Shown here piece after piece: positions 24,855 through 33,452 of a DNA stretch of 64,000 nucleotides; position 1 is the stretch's first letter; each line of letters opens with the position of its first letter. Position numbers and translations under genes: made by a program. The stretch comes from Paenibacillus sp. N3.4. Lineage in GTDB: Bacteria; Bacillota; Bacilli; Paenibacillales; NBRC-103111. A model generated the notes under the pieces. That model had not been told where the DNA came from, ran no database searches, and saw nothing but the letters and a program-made list of their open reading frames with translations. Location: assembly GCF_008017805.1 (NCBI RefSeq), contig NZ_VRTT01000001.1, positions 248,001-312,000 on the forward strand. The letters are read 5' to 3'.

Positions 24855-25156
24855 TAGTGATCCCCGTGATTCCCCTTGCTTGGGTTTGTGATCATGAAAC
24901 CTTCTTCTGGTGTGTAGAAATAGTCAATACGGATGCCATCAAGCAGCGGCTCGTCCTTATCTAACAACACATCAATACCTTTATCTGTGCTTACAACGAC
25001 ATCGTTAGCCGATTTATCGTCAAGACCCAATCCATAATGAGCATGGTCCCCATGTGAATGAGTCACTTGTACGCGAACTAGCAAATCTTTGTTTTCTTCT
25101 TTTTCAAGTTCTAATTGAAGTACTTTTGCTGCGTTACGAGAAATTTTGACGTTCAT
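24854..25156 (-). CDS. HesB/IscA-fold protein lacking the cluster-binding cysteines
   Basis: A 100-aa protein with the IscA-like beta fold (NVKISRNAAKVLQLEL, YGLGLDDKSANDVVVSTDKGIDVLLDKDEPLLDGIRIDYF). IscA proteins normally carry three cysteines for iron-sulfur cluster binding. None is present here. Instead there are histidine-rich patches (THSHGDHAHYG and NHGDH at the end). It may bind metal through histidines or act as a scaffold for its coupled, Cys-rich YuzB-like partner. Confidence 0.78.
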   Translation of the reverse strand: MNVKISRNAAKVLQLELEKEENKDLLVRVQVTHSHGDHAHYGLGLDDKSANDVVVSTDKGIDVLLDKDEPLLDGIRIDYFYTPEEGFMITNPSKGNHGDH

Positions 25157-25298
25157 ATGTACACATCTCCTGAAACATTTTTTATTTTCATTGTAAAGAA
25201 TCTAAGGCACGAAATCAACCTCCTGTGCTTACTATTGCTAATTTGACCATTGAACTTTAAAATACATAGTAGTGAGAATAATTACCACTACCTACAAG

Positions 25299-25317
25299 CA
25301 GGTAACTAACTTACCTG
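25299..25317. promoter_or_regulatory. Perfect inverted repeat upstream of the HxlR gene
   Basis: CAGGTAA-CTAAC-TTACCTG, with 7-bp arms, lies 42 bases before the regulator's ATG. A further CTTACCTGTACGTTAGTGTAC overlap follows. It is a likely HxlR-family operator for autoregulation. Confidence 0.6.
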
Positions 25318-25359
25318 TACGTTAGTGTACATAAACCCTATTTGAAAGGAAGCGATCTT

Positions 25360-25719
25360 ATGTCTACCCTAGAGAATGAGAAAGTCGCTCCACTTAGCAA
25401 TTATGTACCCAAAGTACCTAAAGAAATTGCGTGCTCAATTGAACGAACCATTGAGGTTATTGGCGGAAAATGGGCATTTCTTGTACTGCGTGAGTTGTTT
25501 TCCGGAACCCGTAGATTCGGTGAGCTGCAGCGTCAAATCATAGGAATCAGCCCTAAATCCCTAACCGATACGCTTCGCCATCTTGAAGAACATGGTGTAT
25601 TGGAGCGGATGGCCTATCCGACGGTACCCGTAACCGTAGAGTACACATTGACACCTAAAGGCGAGGATTTGCATCAAATATTAAAAGAGATGAAGCTGTG
25701 GTCCGCCAAATGGACATAA
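25360..25719 (+). CDS. HxlR-family winged-helix regulator
   Basis: About 119 aa from the ATG at 25360 with AAGGAAG upstream. It contains the family pattern CSIERTIEVIGGKWAFLVLRELFSG, RFGELQRQI, GISPKSLTDTLRHLEEHGVLER and VEYTLTPKGEDL. HxlR proteins are dimeric repressors or activators, often redox- or aldehyde-responsive. There is a single conserved Cys near residue 26, a possible thiol sensor. Its start is followed by map 35 bases after its stop. Confidence 0.92.
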   Translation: MSTLENEKVAPLSNYVPKVPKEIACSIERTIEVIGGKWAFLVLRELFSGTRRFGELQRQIIGISPKSLTDTLRHLEEHGVLERMAYPTVPVTVEYTLTPKGEDLHQILKEMKLWSAKWT

Positions 25720-25756
25720 TGATTATTTAAGGATTTTATCAGAGGAGTGGAACTTG

Positions 25757-26503
25757 ATGATCACCATCAAAACGAAAGAGCAAATTGAAAAAATGGGCAG
25801 AGCAGGCCGCATCTTGGCCGATTGCCATAAAGAGATCGCCAACATGATACGTCCCGGAATTACTTCTTGGGAAATTGATCAATTCGTTGAAGCTTTCCTT
25901 ACTAAGCACGGAGCAACGCCAGAGCAAAAAGGATACCATGGTTATCCCTATGCAACCTGCGCATCTGTCAACGATGTGATTTGCCATGGGTTTCCGAAAA
26001 AAGAGCCGCTGAATGATGGAGATATTGTGACCATCGACATGGTCGTGCGCATCGACGGCTGGTTAGCAGACTCTGCCTGGTCTTACGCCGTTGGACAAAT
26101 CTCGCCAATTGCCGAGAAATTACTGCGAGTGACCAAGGAATCTTTGTACAAAGGCATCGAGCAAGCGATCCCTGGCAATCGTATCGGAGATGTCTCCCAT
26201 GCTATTCAGGTGTATGCGGAATCGCAAGGTTTTTCTGTAGTCAGAGATTTTATCGGTCACGGGATTGGATCGGAAATGCATGAAGAACCACAAGTCCCAC
26301 ATTATGGACCTGCGGGCAAAGGACCTCGCATCAAAGAAGGTATGGTCTTCACGATCGAACCTATGCTTAATGTAGGCAAATACCATTCCAAAGTGGATTC
26401 AGATGGGTGGACTGCACGAACATTTGACGGCAGCCTATCTGCTCAATATGAGCATACGATCGCCATTACCAGTCAAGGACCGATTATTTTAACCGAACAA
26501 TAA
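25757..26503 (+). CDS. map: Methionine aminopeptidase, type I
   Basis: A 248-aa enzyme removing the N-terminal Met from new proteins. The metal ligands appear in order: D in VTIDMVVRIDGWLADSAW (two aspartates), H in DFIGHGIGSEMHEEPQV, E in VFTIEPML, and a late E in QYEHTIAI. The length fits type Ia. GAGGAGTGG upstream favours the ATG at 25757 over the TTG one codon earlier. This is not in the usual secY-map-infA cluster, so it is probably the second, non-ribosomal map copy known in many Bacillales. Confidence 0.95.
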   Translation: MITIKTKEQIEKMGRAGRILADCHKEIANMIRPGITSWEIDQFVEAFLTKHGATPEQKGYHGYPYATCASVNDVICHGFPKKEPLNDGDIVTIDMVVRIDGWLADSAWSYAVGQISPIAEKLLRVTKESLYKGIEQAIPGNRIGDVSHAIQVYAESQGFSVVRDFIGHGIGSEMHEEPQVPHYGPAGKGPRIKEGMVFTIEPMLNVGKYHSKVDSDGWTARTFDGSLSAQYEHTIAITSQGPIILTEQ

Positions 26504-26521
26504 ACATTCTCGGGGGGCCGT

Positions 26522-27634
26522 ATGATTTCTTTTTATAAGAAATATTGGAGGACAGTCTTTGATATTGCGCTTATCGTTCTCACAGTTTATTTATTCATGC
26601 TGGCATTCAGCTATTTATACCGCATAGCCACGCCTATCTTCCTGGCTCTGATCATCTTCATGATGATCGAGCCTTTGGCTGGATTTTTACATCGCAAGGG
26701 AATGAGAAAGTCAATTGCCTCGGCGATTTCCACACTGCTGTTCGTCCTTGTTATCCTTGGTGCGCTTGCCGGCGCAGTCGTCATTTTCACCAGCCAGATC
26801 ATGAGTTTTGTTGGTAAAATAGATGATTATCAAGCGATTTTCAATGAACAAATTGTACAAAGAATTAGCGACCTGAATGATAAATTCCAAACACTGCCGC
26901 CTGATGTGATTACGAAAACCAAAGAATACGCAGGGCAATTTGCAGGCAATGCTTCAAGATTCATCATTACTTTGTTATTAGGGTTGGTTAACTCGCTTAC
27001 GTCCTTTTCAACCTTTATGTTTAATTTCGCTGTCGGTATCATTTTGGCGTATTTCCTTAGTATTGAAATCGATTCTTGGAAACGTCTTGCCAGTGAAAAA
27101 ACACCAAGAACCTTCAAGAACATGTTTTTCTTCCTGAAGGAAAATGTCGTAAAAGGAATTGTCTCTTACATAAAAGCACAAGCAAAGCTTATTTCCTTGA
27201 CGTTTATTGTCATCTTTATCGCCCTGCTTCTTTTAGGCGTCAATAACGCCTTCTCGATTTCGCTCTTATCCGCTATCTTCGATGTGCTGCCGCTGCTTGG
27301 CGTATCCACATTGTTCATTCCCTGGATCATCTACCTGTTTATAGTCGGCAATACGACACTTGCGATTTGGCTCAGCGTCATTCTTGCCGTTGTTATTCTC
27401 GTCAGACAGATCATGGAACCGAAGATTACCGGAGAATCACTAGGCGTATCAGCCTTCACTACGTTAGCCTTTATGATTGTATCGCTCTCGTTATTCGGTT
27501 TTGCAGGTGTAATTCTATCTCCTGTTTTAATCATTTTAATTAAAGCTTTGAGCACACAAGGCTATTTGAAACGCTGGATTCATAAACCGGAAGATGAGTA
27601 TGTCGAAGGCAGACCTCCTTATAACGGACCTTAA
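26522..27634 (+). CDS. AI-2E family transporter (YtvI/PerM-like)
   Basis: A 370-aa membrane protein with about seven hydrophobic segments and the family's long soluble loop (about residues 95-145) and late GVSAFTTLAFMIVSLSLFGFAGVILSPV-type region. The family was named for AI-2 export, but members also carry sodium or other ions. It starts 18 bases after map, so they share a transcript. GGGGGG precedes the ATG. Confidence 0.85.
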   Translation: MISFYKKYWRTVFDIALIVLTVYLFMLAFSYLYRIATPIFLALIIFMMIEPLAGFLHRKGMRKSIASAISTLLFVLVILGALAGAVVIFTSQIMSFVGKIDDYQAIFNEQIVQRISDLNDKFQTLPPDVITKTKEYAGQFAGNASRFIITLLLGLVNSLTSFSTFMFNFAVGIILAYFLSIEIDSWKRLASEKTPRTFKNMFFFLKENVVKGIVSYIKAQAKLISLTFIVIFIALLLLGVNNAFSISLLSAIFDVLPLLGVSTLFIPWIIYLFIVGNTTLAIWLSVILAVVILVRQIMEPKITGESLGVSAFTTLAFMIVSLSLFGFAGVILSPVLIILIKALSTQGYLKRWIHKPEDEYVEGRPPYNGP

Positions 27635-27673
27635 AAAACGCTGAAATCCAAATCGGATTTCAGCGTTTTTTTC
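27633..27673 (+). terminator. Terminator of the map operon
   Basis: AAAAACGCTGAAATCC pairs with GGATTTCAGCGTTTTTT just after the transporter stop. Confidence 0.9.
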
Positions 27674-27699
27674 GTTTCTAAACACGATGCATTTTGCGA

Positions 27700-27893
27700 T
27701 AAATCGATATGGGGCCATGATGTCGTCGCTCAGGAATTATTCGAAGACTGCGTCATGGCGACGTATGCCGTCCACTGACGAGTCTGCCGGCGCAGGAGCG
27801 GCACTTTGCACAGCGACAGGGATCTTGCCGAGCGAGCTGCAACAGACGGCTATACACGGCCATATGGAGGCCCTCATCTGTGATCCTCAAACA
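27700..27893 (+). pseudogene. GC-rich coding-like remnant
   Basis: A patch clearly richer in G+C than its flanks. One frame gives HDVVAQELFEDCVMATYAVH before a TGA, another gives AGAGAALCTATGILPSELQ and runs to a TAA at 27894. Neither has a ribosome site. It may be the remains of a transferred gene. I do not recognise the family. The bases from 27894 to 27936 show nothing. Confidence 0.25.
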
Positions 27894-27936
27894 TAAAATC
27901 CGACATAGTTTCCAATAAATTAGGTCTTATTAACCC

Positions 27937-27965
27937 TTGCTTAACCTTACATGGTATGTTATATT
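27937..27965 (+). promoter_or_regulatory. SigA-type promoter of the 56-aa protein
   Basis: TTGCTT, a 17-base spacer and TATATT, 57 bases before the start codon. Confidence 0.7.
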
Positions 27966-28021
27966 GAAAGTGCGACAAATCAAGGTTTCCACTTCAAAAA
28001 GTTGACATAGGAGTGATGAAA

Positions 28022-28192
28022 ATGAGCAACAATTTCCCACAAGGCGAAGAAATTATTAATGTTCAGATGACTGTTAAGGAAGCGCTTGCATTGACGGGTG
28101 CTAAATTCAACCAAAATCACAAGCTAGAAACGGATGCCATCAAGAAGCTTAAACAAACTTTAGAAGATAAATTGCTGGCTCCCAACCATTAA
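28022..28192 (+). CDS. Small soluble hypothetical protein, 56 aa
   Basis: An ATG seven bases after AGGAGTG opens 56 codons. The product is charged and mostly helical (MTVKEALALTGAKFN, ETDAIKKLKQTLEDKL). A clear promoter precedes it and a terminator follows, so it is a complete single-gene unit. I do not know its function; the helical, charged character recalls small sporulation or stress proteins. Confidence 0.7.
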   Translation: MSNNFPQGEEIINVQMTVKEALALTGAKFNQNHKLETDAIKKLKQTLEDKLLAPNH

Positions 28193-28205
28193 TAATTGTT
28201 GGACC

Positions 28206-28262
28206 ACGGATTAGCCCTTGAACGATTATGTTGATCATAATCGCTCGGGGCTTTTATTTTTG
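28206..28262 (+). terminator. Terminator of the 56-aa gene
   Basis: AGCCC-CGATTAT pairs with ATAATCG-GGGCT, followed by TTTTATTTTT. Confidence 0.8.
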
Positions 28263-28335
28263 CCGTATCAAAAAAGTCAGATGCTCATAATAAACTCGCA
28301 CCTTAAAATGTGAAATGAAAAGGAGTGAAAATCCT

Positions 28336-28449
28336 ATGTCCGGTCACAAACAGCAAGGCCATGCCAATCAGAATACAACCACTCGCACTGATGACAGAAG
28401 CAGTAAGAAAATAAAAATAATCAATGAAGGTGAGGAAACGGGCCTATGA
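28336..28449 (+). CDS. Hydrophilic microprotein, 37 aa
   Basis: An ATG behind AGGAGTG opens 37 codons rich in His, Gln, Asn, Thr and Lys (SGHKQQGHANQNTTTRTDD, then KKIKIINEGEE). It looks intrinsically disordered, like small sporulation-associated peptides. Its stop overlaps the ATG of the next gene (CTATGA), so the two are translationally coupled. Confidence 0.55.
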   Translation: MSGHKQQGHANQNTTTRTDDRSSKKIKIINEGEETGL

Positions 28450-28628
28450 TCGATCACTTGGAAAGCAACTATGATTGTGCGAATGCAGGCTCCGATCTGC
28501 ACAGCCTGAAGCAAGAGATTGAGCAGTTCAATAGTCGCGGAGCGACTACCCAAGAGGAACAAGAGCAACTCAATCGGCTCGAAAACCAAGTTCATTTTAT
28601 TGAAAACAAGTGCTCTATCCGCCATTGA
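28446..28628 (+). CDS. YtzC/DUF2524-like small helical protein, 60 aa
   Basis: A 60-aa acidic, coiled-coil-prone protein (LHSLKQEIEQFNSRG, QEEQEQLNRLENQVHFIEN) with two cysteines. The pattern resembles the DUF2524 (YtzC) family. It is coupled to the 37-aa gene by a four-base overlap and ended by a strong hairpin. Confidence 0.65.
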   Translation: MIDHLESNYDCANAGSDLHSLKQEIEQFNSRGATTQEEQEQLNRLENQVHFIENKCSIRH

Positions 28629-28672
28629 AAAAAGTCCAAGCCCTTACTATATAGGGCTTGGACTTTTCTATT
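28629..28672. terminator. Bidirectional terminator
   Basis: AAAAGTCCAAGCCC pairs perfectly with GGGCTTGGACTTTT between the convergent 60-aa gene and the EmrB-like pump. Confidence 0.92.
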
Positions 28673-28676
28673 CGCT

Positions 28677-30413
28677 CTACGAAGGCTGCTTGACGCGACG
28701 AATGAAAAAAGAGAATACGAGCGCAACCACTGTAATCCCTGTAGCAATCAAGAAGGCATCGTTGATCCCATTAATCGTTGAATCCTTGACCGCAGTTGCG
28801 TACAAAAGGGTCGATATCAGCTTGTTCCCTGCTTCAACAGGAATGTGAGCCATGGCCGCTATTCCGTGCCCAAGCCTGCTTATTTCACCTACAATATATG
28901 GGTTTGTGGAGATGAAGCTGTTGCTTTTATTTCCCAAATGGAAGTCTGCGCGTGAACTCATGACGGTTACTAAGAGAGCAGTCCCCAGAGAACCTGCAAC
29001 TTGCCGCAAGGTATTCGACATCGCCGTTCCATGGCTATGTAAATGCCTCGGCAGCTGATTCATCCCTTCTGTCATGATGGTCATCATCATGAAGGACATA
29101 CCGAACATCCGTAGACAGTAAAGGAGCAGAATATGATTATAGGTCGTATCCGCGGTCAATTGACTGAACTCCCACGTGGTGACGGTTGTAATGAGCAAAC
29201 CAACAATAGCCAGTAACCGAACGCCAATTCGATCGAAAATCATTCCGGCAATCGGCTGCATGATTCCCATTAGGATCGCTCCCGGCAGCAGCAGCAGGCC
29301 TGAGGCGAGTGGTGTAAATCCGCGGATATTTTGTAAATAGATCGGTAACAGAATCATGGCGGCGAACATCGCCATATTGATAATCGAGCTAACGATAGTG
29401 GTGAGTGTAAAGATGTTGTATGTGAAAACGCGTAAGTCGATCATCGGTTCCTTGACAGTGAGCTCGCGCCAAACGAAGAGAATTAAGCTAACAATCCCCA
29501 GCAGCATCGTTCCTAGGACGCGAATGCTCAGCCATCCGGCAGATCCGGCTTCACTAAAGGCAAATAATAACCCTCCAAAACCAACGGTTGAAAACAAAAA
29601 GCCCCAGAAATCGAATTTCACTTTTGACATCTTCGTCACATTCCCCATTAGGAAAAACGCCAAAAGGATATCAATAATGCCAATCGGCAGCACAATATAG
29701 AAGAGTAGCCGCCATGTGTAAGTTTGTACGAGCCACCCGGATAAGGTAGGCCCGATCGCTGGGGCGAAAATCATCGCAATCCCCATCGTCCCCATTGCAC
29801 TTCCCCGTTTCTCAGGCGGAAACACAGTCAAGAATACCGTCATCATGAGCGGCATAATAATGCCAGCACCCGAGGCTTGTACAACTCTGCCAGCCATGAG
29901 AATGGAGAAATTAGGCGCAAGCGCACAGATAAGTGCCCCGGCTGTAAATAAGACCATCGCCGTAAGGAACATGAAACGTGACCCATATCGTTCAATTAGA
30001 AAAGCGGTTATCGGGATCATGACCCCATTCACCAGCATATATCCTGTTGTGAGCCATTGAACCACATTCGCTGATACATTGAAATCCGTCATGATATGGG
30101 GAATGGCTACATTAATCAGCGTCTGATTCAAGATGGAGACGAACGCCCCAAGCATCAAAACGGTTAATAGTTGACCGACTTTGATTTCCGCCCCTCGCGT
30201 CGATTTTTTTGGCGAGTCTGATCCGAGCTCTTCATGAAATTGGCCGCTCAATTCCTCTGACATTTCCACTAGCGTTTTGGATGGCTCAGCAATCGGGGTA
30301 TAGTTCCCGGCCGGAGTAGCGACCTTATGCCTTCTTTGGCGGACGAACAGCCAATTCGACACAAACAATATTAGCAGGCTGAATAGTCCGTAGCCAATCA
30401 TATAAGCATTCAT
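28677..30413 (-). CDS. DHA2-family (EmrB/QacA) drug efflux MFS transporter
   Basis: A 578-aa, 14-helix MFS pump. The N-terminal helix is followed by a cytosolic linker (about residues 25-80), then the DHA2 core with LNQTLINVAIPHIMTDF (motif D1), ITAFLIERYGSRFMFL (motif A) and GSAMGTMGIAMIFAPAIGPTLSGWL (motif C of antiporters). The early TM plus linker before the core is unusual. Its partner is the EmrA-like adaptor 12 bases upstream on the same strand, so they form one operon. Confidence 0.9.
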   Translation of the reverse strand: MNAYMIGYGLFSLLILFVSNWLFVRQRRHKVATPAGNYTPIAEPSKTLVEMSEELSGQFHEELGSDSPKKSTRGAEIKVGQLLTVLMLGAFVSILNQTLINVAIPHIMTDFNVSANVVQWLTTGYMLVNGVMIPITAFLIERYGSRFMFLTAMVLFTAGALICALAPNFSILMAGRVVQASGAGIIMPLMMTVFLTVFPPEKRGSAMGTMGIAMIFAPAIGPTLSGWLVQTYTWRLLFYIVLPIGIIDILLAFFLMGNVTKMSKVKFDFWGFLFSTVGFGGLLFAFSEAGSAGWLSIRVLGTMLLGIVSLILFVWRELTVKEPMIDLRVFTYNIFTLTTIVSSIINMAMFAAMILLPIYLQNIRGFTPLASGLLLLPGAILMGIMQPIAGMIFDRIGVRLLAIVGLLITTVTTWEFSQLTADTTYNHILLLYCLRMFGMSFMMMTIMTEGMNQLPRHLHSHGTAMSNTLRQVAGSLGTALLVTVMSSRADFHLGNKSNSFISTNPYIVGEISRLGHGIAAMAHIPVEAGNKLISTLLYATAVKDSTINGINDAFLIATGITVVALVFSFFIRRVKQPS

Positions 30414-30425
30414 GTAATCGCTCCC

Positions 30426-31097
30426 TTACTTATGGATGCGAGCCGTCACGCTCATACCCGGGATAATGCCTAACCCACGATTGCCCTCCAATGAAATGGT
30501 AACGGGGATAACCTGGGTAACCTTTGTATAATTCCCGTTCGTATTCGAAGCTGGCATTAACGAAAAGGTGCCAGCTGTCGTCAGACCCATCTTCTCCACT
30601 CTCCCATTCAATGTTGTCCCAGGGAATGCATCGATATAAATGTCTACAGCTTGTCCAATCTTGACATCATTCAGATCGGTTTCTTTGACATTCGCGCTCA
30701 CCCATAAACGATCGAAATCGTACAAATAAGCAAGCGGACTGCCCGGTGACACTACAGCATTCACTACAGCACTCTGCTGGACAATGGTACCACTCTTAGG
30801 CGCTGTTACCTCTACTGTGCCTGTCGATGTCAAGACAGTGCCTATTCGTTCTCCTTGTGTATATTTCTTACCTATTTCACCATACCAATCGGTTAACTTC
30901 CCGGCAACGGAAGAGGCAACAATAATCTGCTCACCAGTTACTTGGGCGTTATTCGTCGACAAATAATTAATCGATCGATTGTAGAAATAGTAACCAAGTG
31001 CGGCTCCCCCCACGAGAACGATAAGGAGCACTATGTTCAAAACAATCATTTTTACCGTGCCTTTCAATGGATCAACCGCCCTTTCTGTGGATTTCAT
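30426..31097 (-). CDS. HlyD/EmrA-type membrane fusion (adaptor) protein
   Basis: A 223-aa protein with one N-terminal membrane helix (about residues 17-38), a biotinyl-lipoyl-like domain (NNAQVTGEQIIVASSVAGKLTDW; VTAPKSGTIVQQSAVVNAVV) and a beta-barrel (LWVSANVKETDLNDVKIGQAVDIYIDAFPG). It lacks the long coiled-coil of Gram-negative EmrA, as expected without an outer membrane. It is first in the operon with the EmrB-like pump. Confidence 0.88.
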   Translation of the reverse strand: MKSTERAVDPLKGTVKMIVLNIVLLIVLVGGAALGYYFYNRSINYLSTNNAQVTGEQIIVASSVAGKLTDWYGEIGKKYTQGERIGTVLTSTGTVEVTAPKSGTIVQQSAVVNAVVSPGSPLAYLYDFDRLWVSANVKETDLNDVKIGQAVDIYIDAFPGTTLNGRVEKMGLTTAGTFSLMPASNTNGNYTKVTQVIPVTISLEGNRGLGIIPGMSVTARIHK

Positions 31098-31149
31098 ACC
31101 AACAGCAATAATATTCCCAACTAAAAAAAGGAATATGTGGACGTTAAAA

Positions 31150-31190
31150 AGAGGGTACTCTTGTATGTACCTACAAGAGTACCCTCTTCT
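31150..31190 (-). terminator. Terminator between the 69-aa gene and the pump operon
   Basis: AGAGGGTACTCTTGTA pairs perfectly with TACAAGAGTACCCTCT and a T run follows on the reverse strand. The same hairpin sits in front of the HlyD gene and separates it from upstream transcription. Confidence 0.9.
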
Positions 31191-31197
31191 ATACCAA

Positions 31198-31407
31198 TTA
31201 ATGGATTTTTCTTCTGGTCAGTATACACGGAACTCCTTTGCCAACGGCTCCGGGCTCTGACATCATGGCTAAATATCGCAGCCCTCTTGTGCATTGCTGC
31301 TTGCAAACCGCACAAGTTGACGATTCAACAATTCGCATCGTGTATTGCGCTCTGGATGAAAGCTCTTTCTTTTTGGATACTTTGCTGCTCTTTCCTTTAG
31401 GTGCCAT
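31198..31407 (-). CDS. Small Cys-rich zinc-ribbon-like protein, 69 aa
   Basis: ATG at 31407 behind GGGAGGCG. The first 25 residues are basic (APKGKSSKVSKKKE). Then come CAVCKQQCTRGLRYL and a later C in GVPCILTRR, four cysteines that could hold a metal. The basic tail suggests nucleic-acid contact. I do not know its family name. It lies 40 bases ahead of the strong terminator. Confidence 0.65.
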   Translation of the reverse strand: MAPKGKSSKVSKKKELSSRAQYTMRIVESSTCAVCKQQCTRGLRYLAMMSEPGAVGKGVPCILTRRKIH

Positions 31408-31522
31408 ACCCACGCCTCCCAACAGTTTCCTGTCATTAGTATATGAAACGTGGGTGGAACGGTTCTTGGACAGCAAGATCAAGTTGTTTGGACTTGTCTA
31501 AAGACAATATAGTGACATTACG

Positions 31523-32428
31523 CTACACTTCCATTGCTGTGAGCAAAATAGGGACGATTTCTTCATACAGCGCGGCAAAAGTTTGGACGGGCAAGGGATT
31601 AACACCAAAACCGACTTCAACGGTAAATCCCGGTCGACGAAACTGTTGAATAAACCAGTCTTTGTAACCCGCGTCACTTTCCGTCAGCTTCACTGCTTGA
31701 TAACCGCTGGCTAGCGCTAATCGCTCTGCCATCCATTCCGATTCTGGAGGCTCGTAATCGCGATAATTCCAGTAAATCTCTCTGCCTTGTGTATGCAGCG
31801 CAACCACCAGTTCAAAGCAAATACTTTCCGTAAACTGTGCCAGGGCGATAGCCTCTGGTTCCGTTAGCGGGGCCTCGCCTCCGTAATCACGCCTACCCGG
31901 ATATGATTCTCCCCTTCGTTTAGCTTCTTCCTCCCAATGAGCCGGGAACTGGTCATTGAGGTCAACACCACGAATGTTCGCTTTCCACTGGCTGAAATCC
32001 ATTGAGCCTTTGTTCCACGCCAGCAACGTTTCTCTGTGGGAATACTCTTCTGTAGCCCCATGAAGCACGAGATCCACACCGTCCGGATTTACCATCGGCA
32101 CAACCCAAAGCGTATATTCAGACAACAGCCGCCTGATATTGCTGCCTTGCCACGCAGTTCCTCTGGCATATGAGCACGTTAAGTCTTCTACAAACTGCAT
32201 GAGAAGTGGTGTTGTTATCCATTCATTGGCATGCATAGAGGCATTAAAATGAATGTGCTTCGTTCCTGCCCCAATGCAAACAAGAGGAATAGATTTGCCC
32301 ATCACACTCTCACCAATCGTTTCTATCCGAAGTAAAGGATAGATCTTGCCTAAACGGTTCAGTTCCCCACACAATCTTTCATGATCATAGCCATAATCGT
32401 ACCCGTCCAAGTTATCCCCACCCCACAA
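31523..32428 (-). CDS. M14 family zinc carboxypeptidase (gamma-D-Glu-type endopeptidase)
   Basis: A 301-aa enzyme. The zinc ligands fit HANEW (near residue 66) and a later H in VVALHTQGREIYWNY, and the catalytic Glu fits FTVEVGFG near the end. Bacillus relatives cut gamma-D-glutamyl-diaminopimelate bonds in peptidoglycan peptides during sporulation or recycling, which suits the neighbouring glutamate racemase. There is no signal peptide, so it is probably cytosolic. The TTG start has only a weak GGGAAG site, so the true start is unsure. Confidence 0.85.
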   Translation of the reverse strand: MWGGDNLDGYDYGYDHERLCGELNRLGKIYPLLRIETIGESVMGKSIPLVCIGAGTKHIHFNASMHANEWITTPLLMQFVEDLTCSYARGTAWQGSNIRRLLSEYTLWVVPMVNPDGVDLVLHGATEEYSHRETLLAWNKGSMDFSQWKANIRGVDLNDQFPAHWEEEAKRRGESYPGRRDYGGEAPLTEPEAIALAQFTESICFELVVALHTQGREIYWNYRDYEPPESEWMAERLALASGYQAVKLTESDAGYKDWFIQQFRRPGFTVEVGFGVNPLPVQTFAALYEEIVPILLTAMEV

Positions 32429-32509
32429 CTTCCCAGAAAATGTATTGGTAACTTTATGAGTATGCCCGCCAGCTTGAACACATTCGAATGAAAAATGGCA
32501 AATATTAAA

Positions 32510-32533
32510 CCCCCCTCGAATTGAGGGGGGTAC
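32510..32533. terminator. GC-rich terminator between murI and the M14 gene
   Basis: CCCCCCTC-GAATT-GAGGGGGG, an 8-bp perfect stem, stands between the stop of the racemase and the next gene. The T tail is short. Confidence 0.7.
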
Positions 32534-32545
32534 TTGGTAAAGGAT

Positions 32546-33355
32546 TCAAATAATTCGAGGAACTTGCCAAACAACAGGGACTATAAACATTTGTTCCTTA
32601 AGCCAATCTTTAGCGATTTGCTTAAACAATTCAGGCTCTCCGCTGCAAAAAAATTGGTGGATAGGAAGCTGGCCTGACGTGGCCAACATGCCACGATCGG
32701 ATAAAATGGTGCTGATCTCTCTAGCCGTTTCGTCTGCGGAAGAGATTATAGCTACATGGGGACCCATAACACGTGAAATTTCCTTCGCAAGAAATGGATA
32801 ATGGGTACAGCCCAGGATCAAGCAATCAATAGGTTTGCCAATAAGCTTTCTGAGCGATTGTTCCACGACCGATTGCGTACGATCCTCACCGAAAAGTCCC
32901 TTCTCTACAAGAGGAGCCAACAAGGGACAGGGTTCACTAAATACCTGGATCGAAGGTGAAATCGACATTAATGCTTGCTCATAAGCCCTGCTCCTTATCG
33001 TACCTTCTGTTCCGATAACCCCAACCACACCGCTTCGTGTAGATTTAATAGCCGCTCTGACTCCTGGTGAAATTACACCGATCACTGGTATTGACACATG
33101 TGTGCGAATTTCTTTTATAGCAGCAGCTGTCGCCGTATTACACGCAATGACAATCATTTTAGGATCATATTGAATTAAGTAATCAACGATTTGCATGGTG
33201 AATGCGCGAACTTCCTCAGCCGGTCGAGGTCCATAGGGACTTCTGGCAGTATCCCCGAAGTAAATGACTTTTTCTTGCGGAAGCTGTCTCATGACTTCTT
33301 TGATTACAGTTAATCCTCCGACTCCGGAGTCCAGTACGGCTATCGCTTGCTGCAC
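32546..33355 (-). CDS. murI: Glutamate racemase
   Basis: A 269-aa enzyme making D-glutamate for peptidoglycan. The two catalytic cysteines lie in VIACNTATAAA (near residue 73) and LILGCTHYPFL (near 184), with LDSGVGGLTV at the start. Starts at a GTG behind AGGAAG. Downstream of the PdaA-like gene on the same strand, about 100 bases apart, so cell-wall genes cluster here. Confidence 0.97.
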   Translation of the reverse strand: MQQAIAVLDSGVGGLTVIKEVMRQLPQEKVIYFGDTARSPYGPRPAEEVRAFTMQIVDYLIQYDPKMIVIACNTATAAAIKEIRTHVSIPVIGVISPGVRAAIKSTRSGVVGVIGTEGTIRSRAYEQALMSISPSIQVFSEPCPLLAPLVEKGLFGEDRTQSVVEQSLRKLIGKPIDCLILGCTHYPFLAKEISRVMGPHVAIISSADETAREISTILSDRGMLATSGQLPIHQFFCSGEPELFKQIAKDWLKEQMFIVPVVWQVPRII

Positions 33356-33452
33356 ACATATACGCTTCCTTTGCCGATTAATGAGTTCGAAACCCTCATG
33401 GTTAGAATATGAGCGTCCAAACTCAAAGGTACCTAGGTTTACTAATCAGATT

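Noticed and set aside
27687..27896. Complete gene in the GC-rich patch
   Set aside because: No ribosome site and several frames with partial sense; kept only as a possible remnant.
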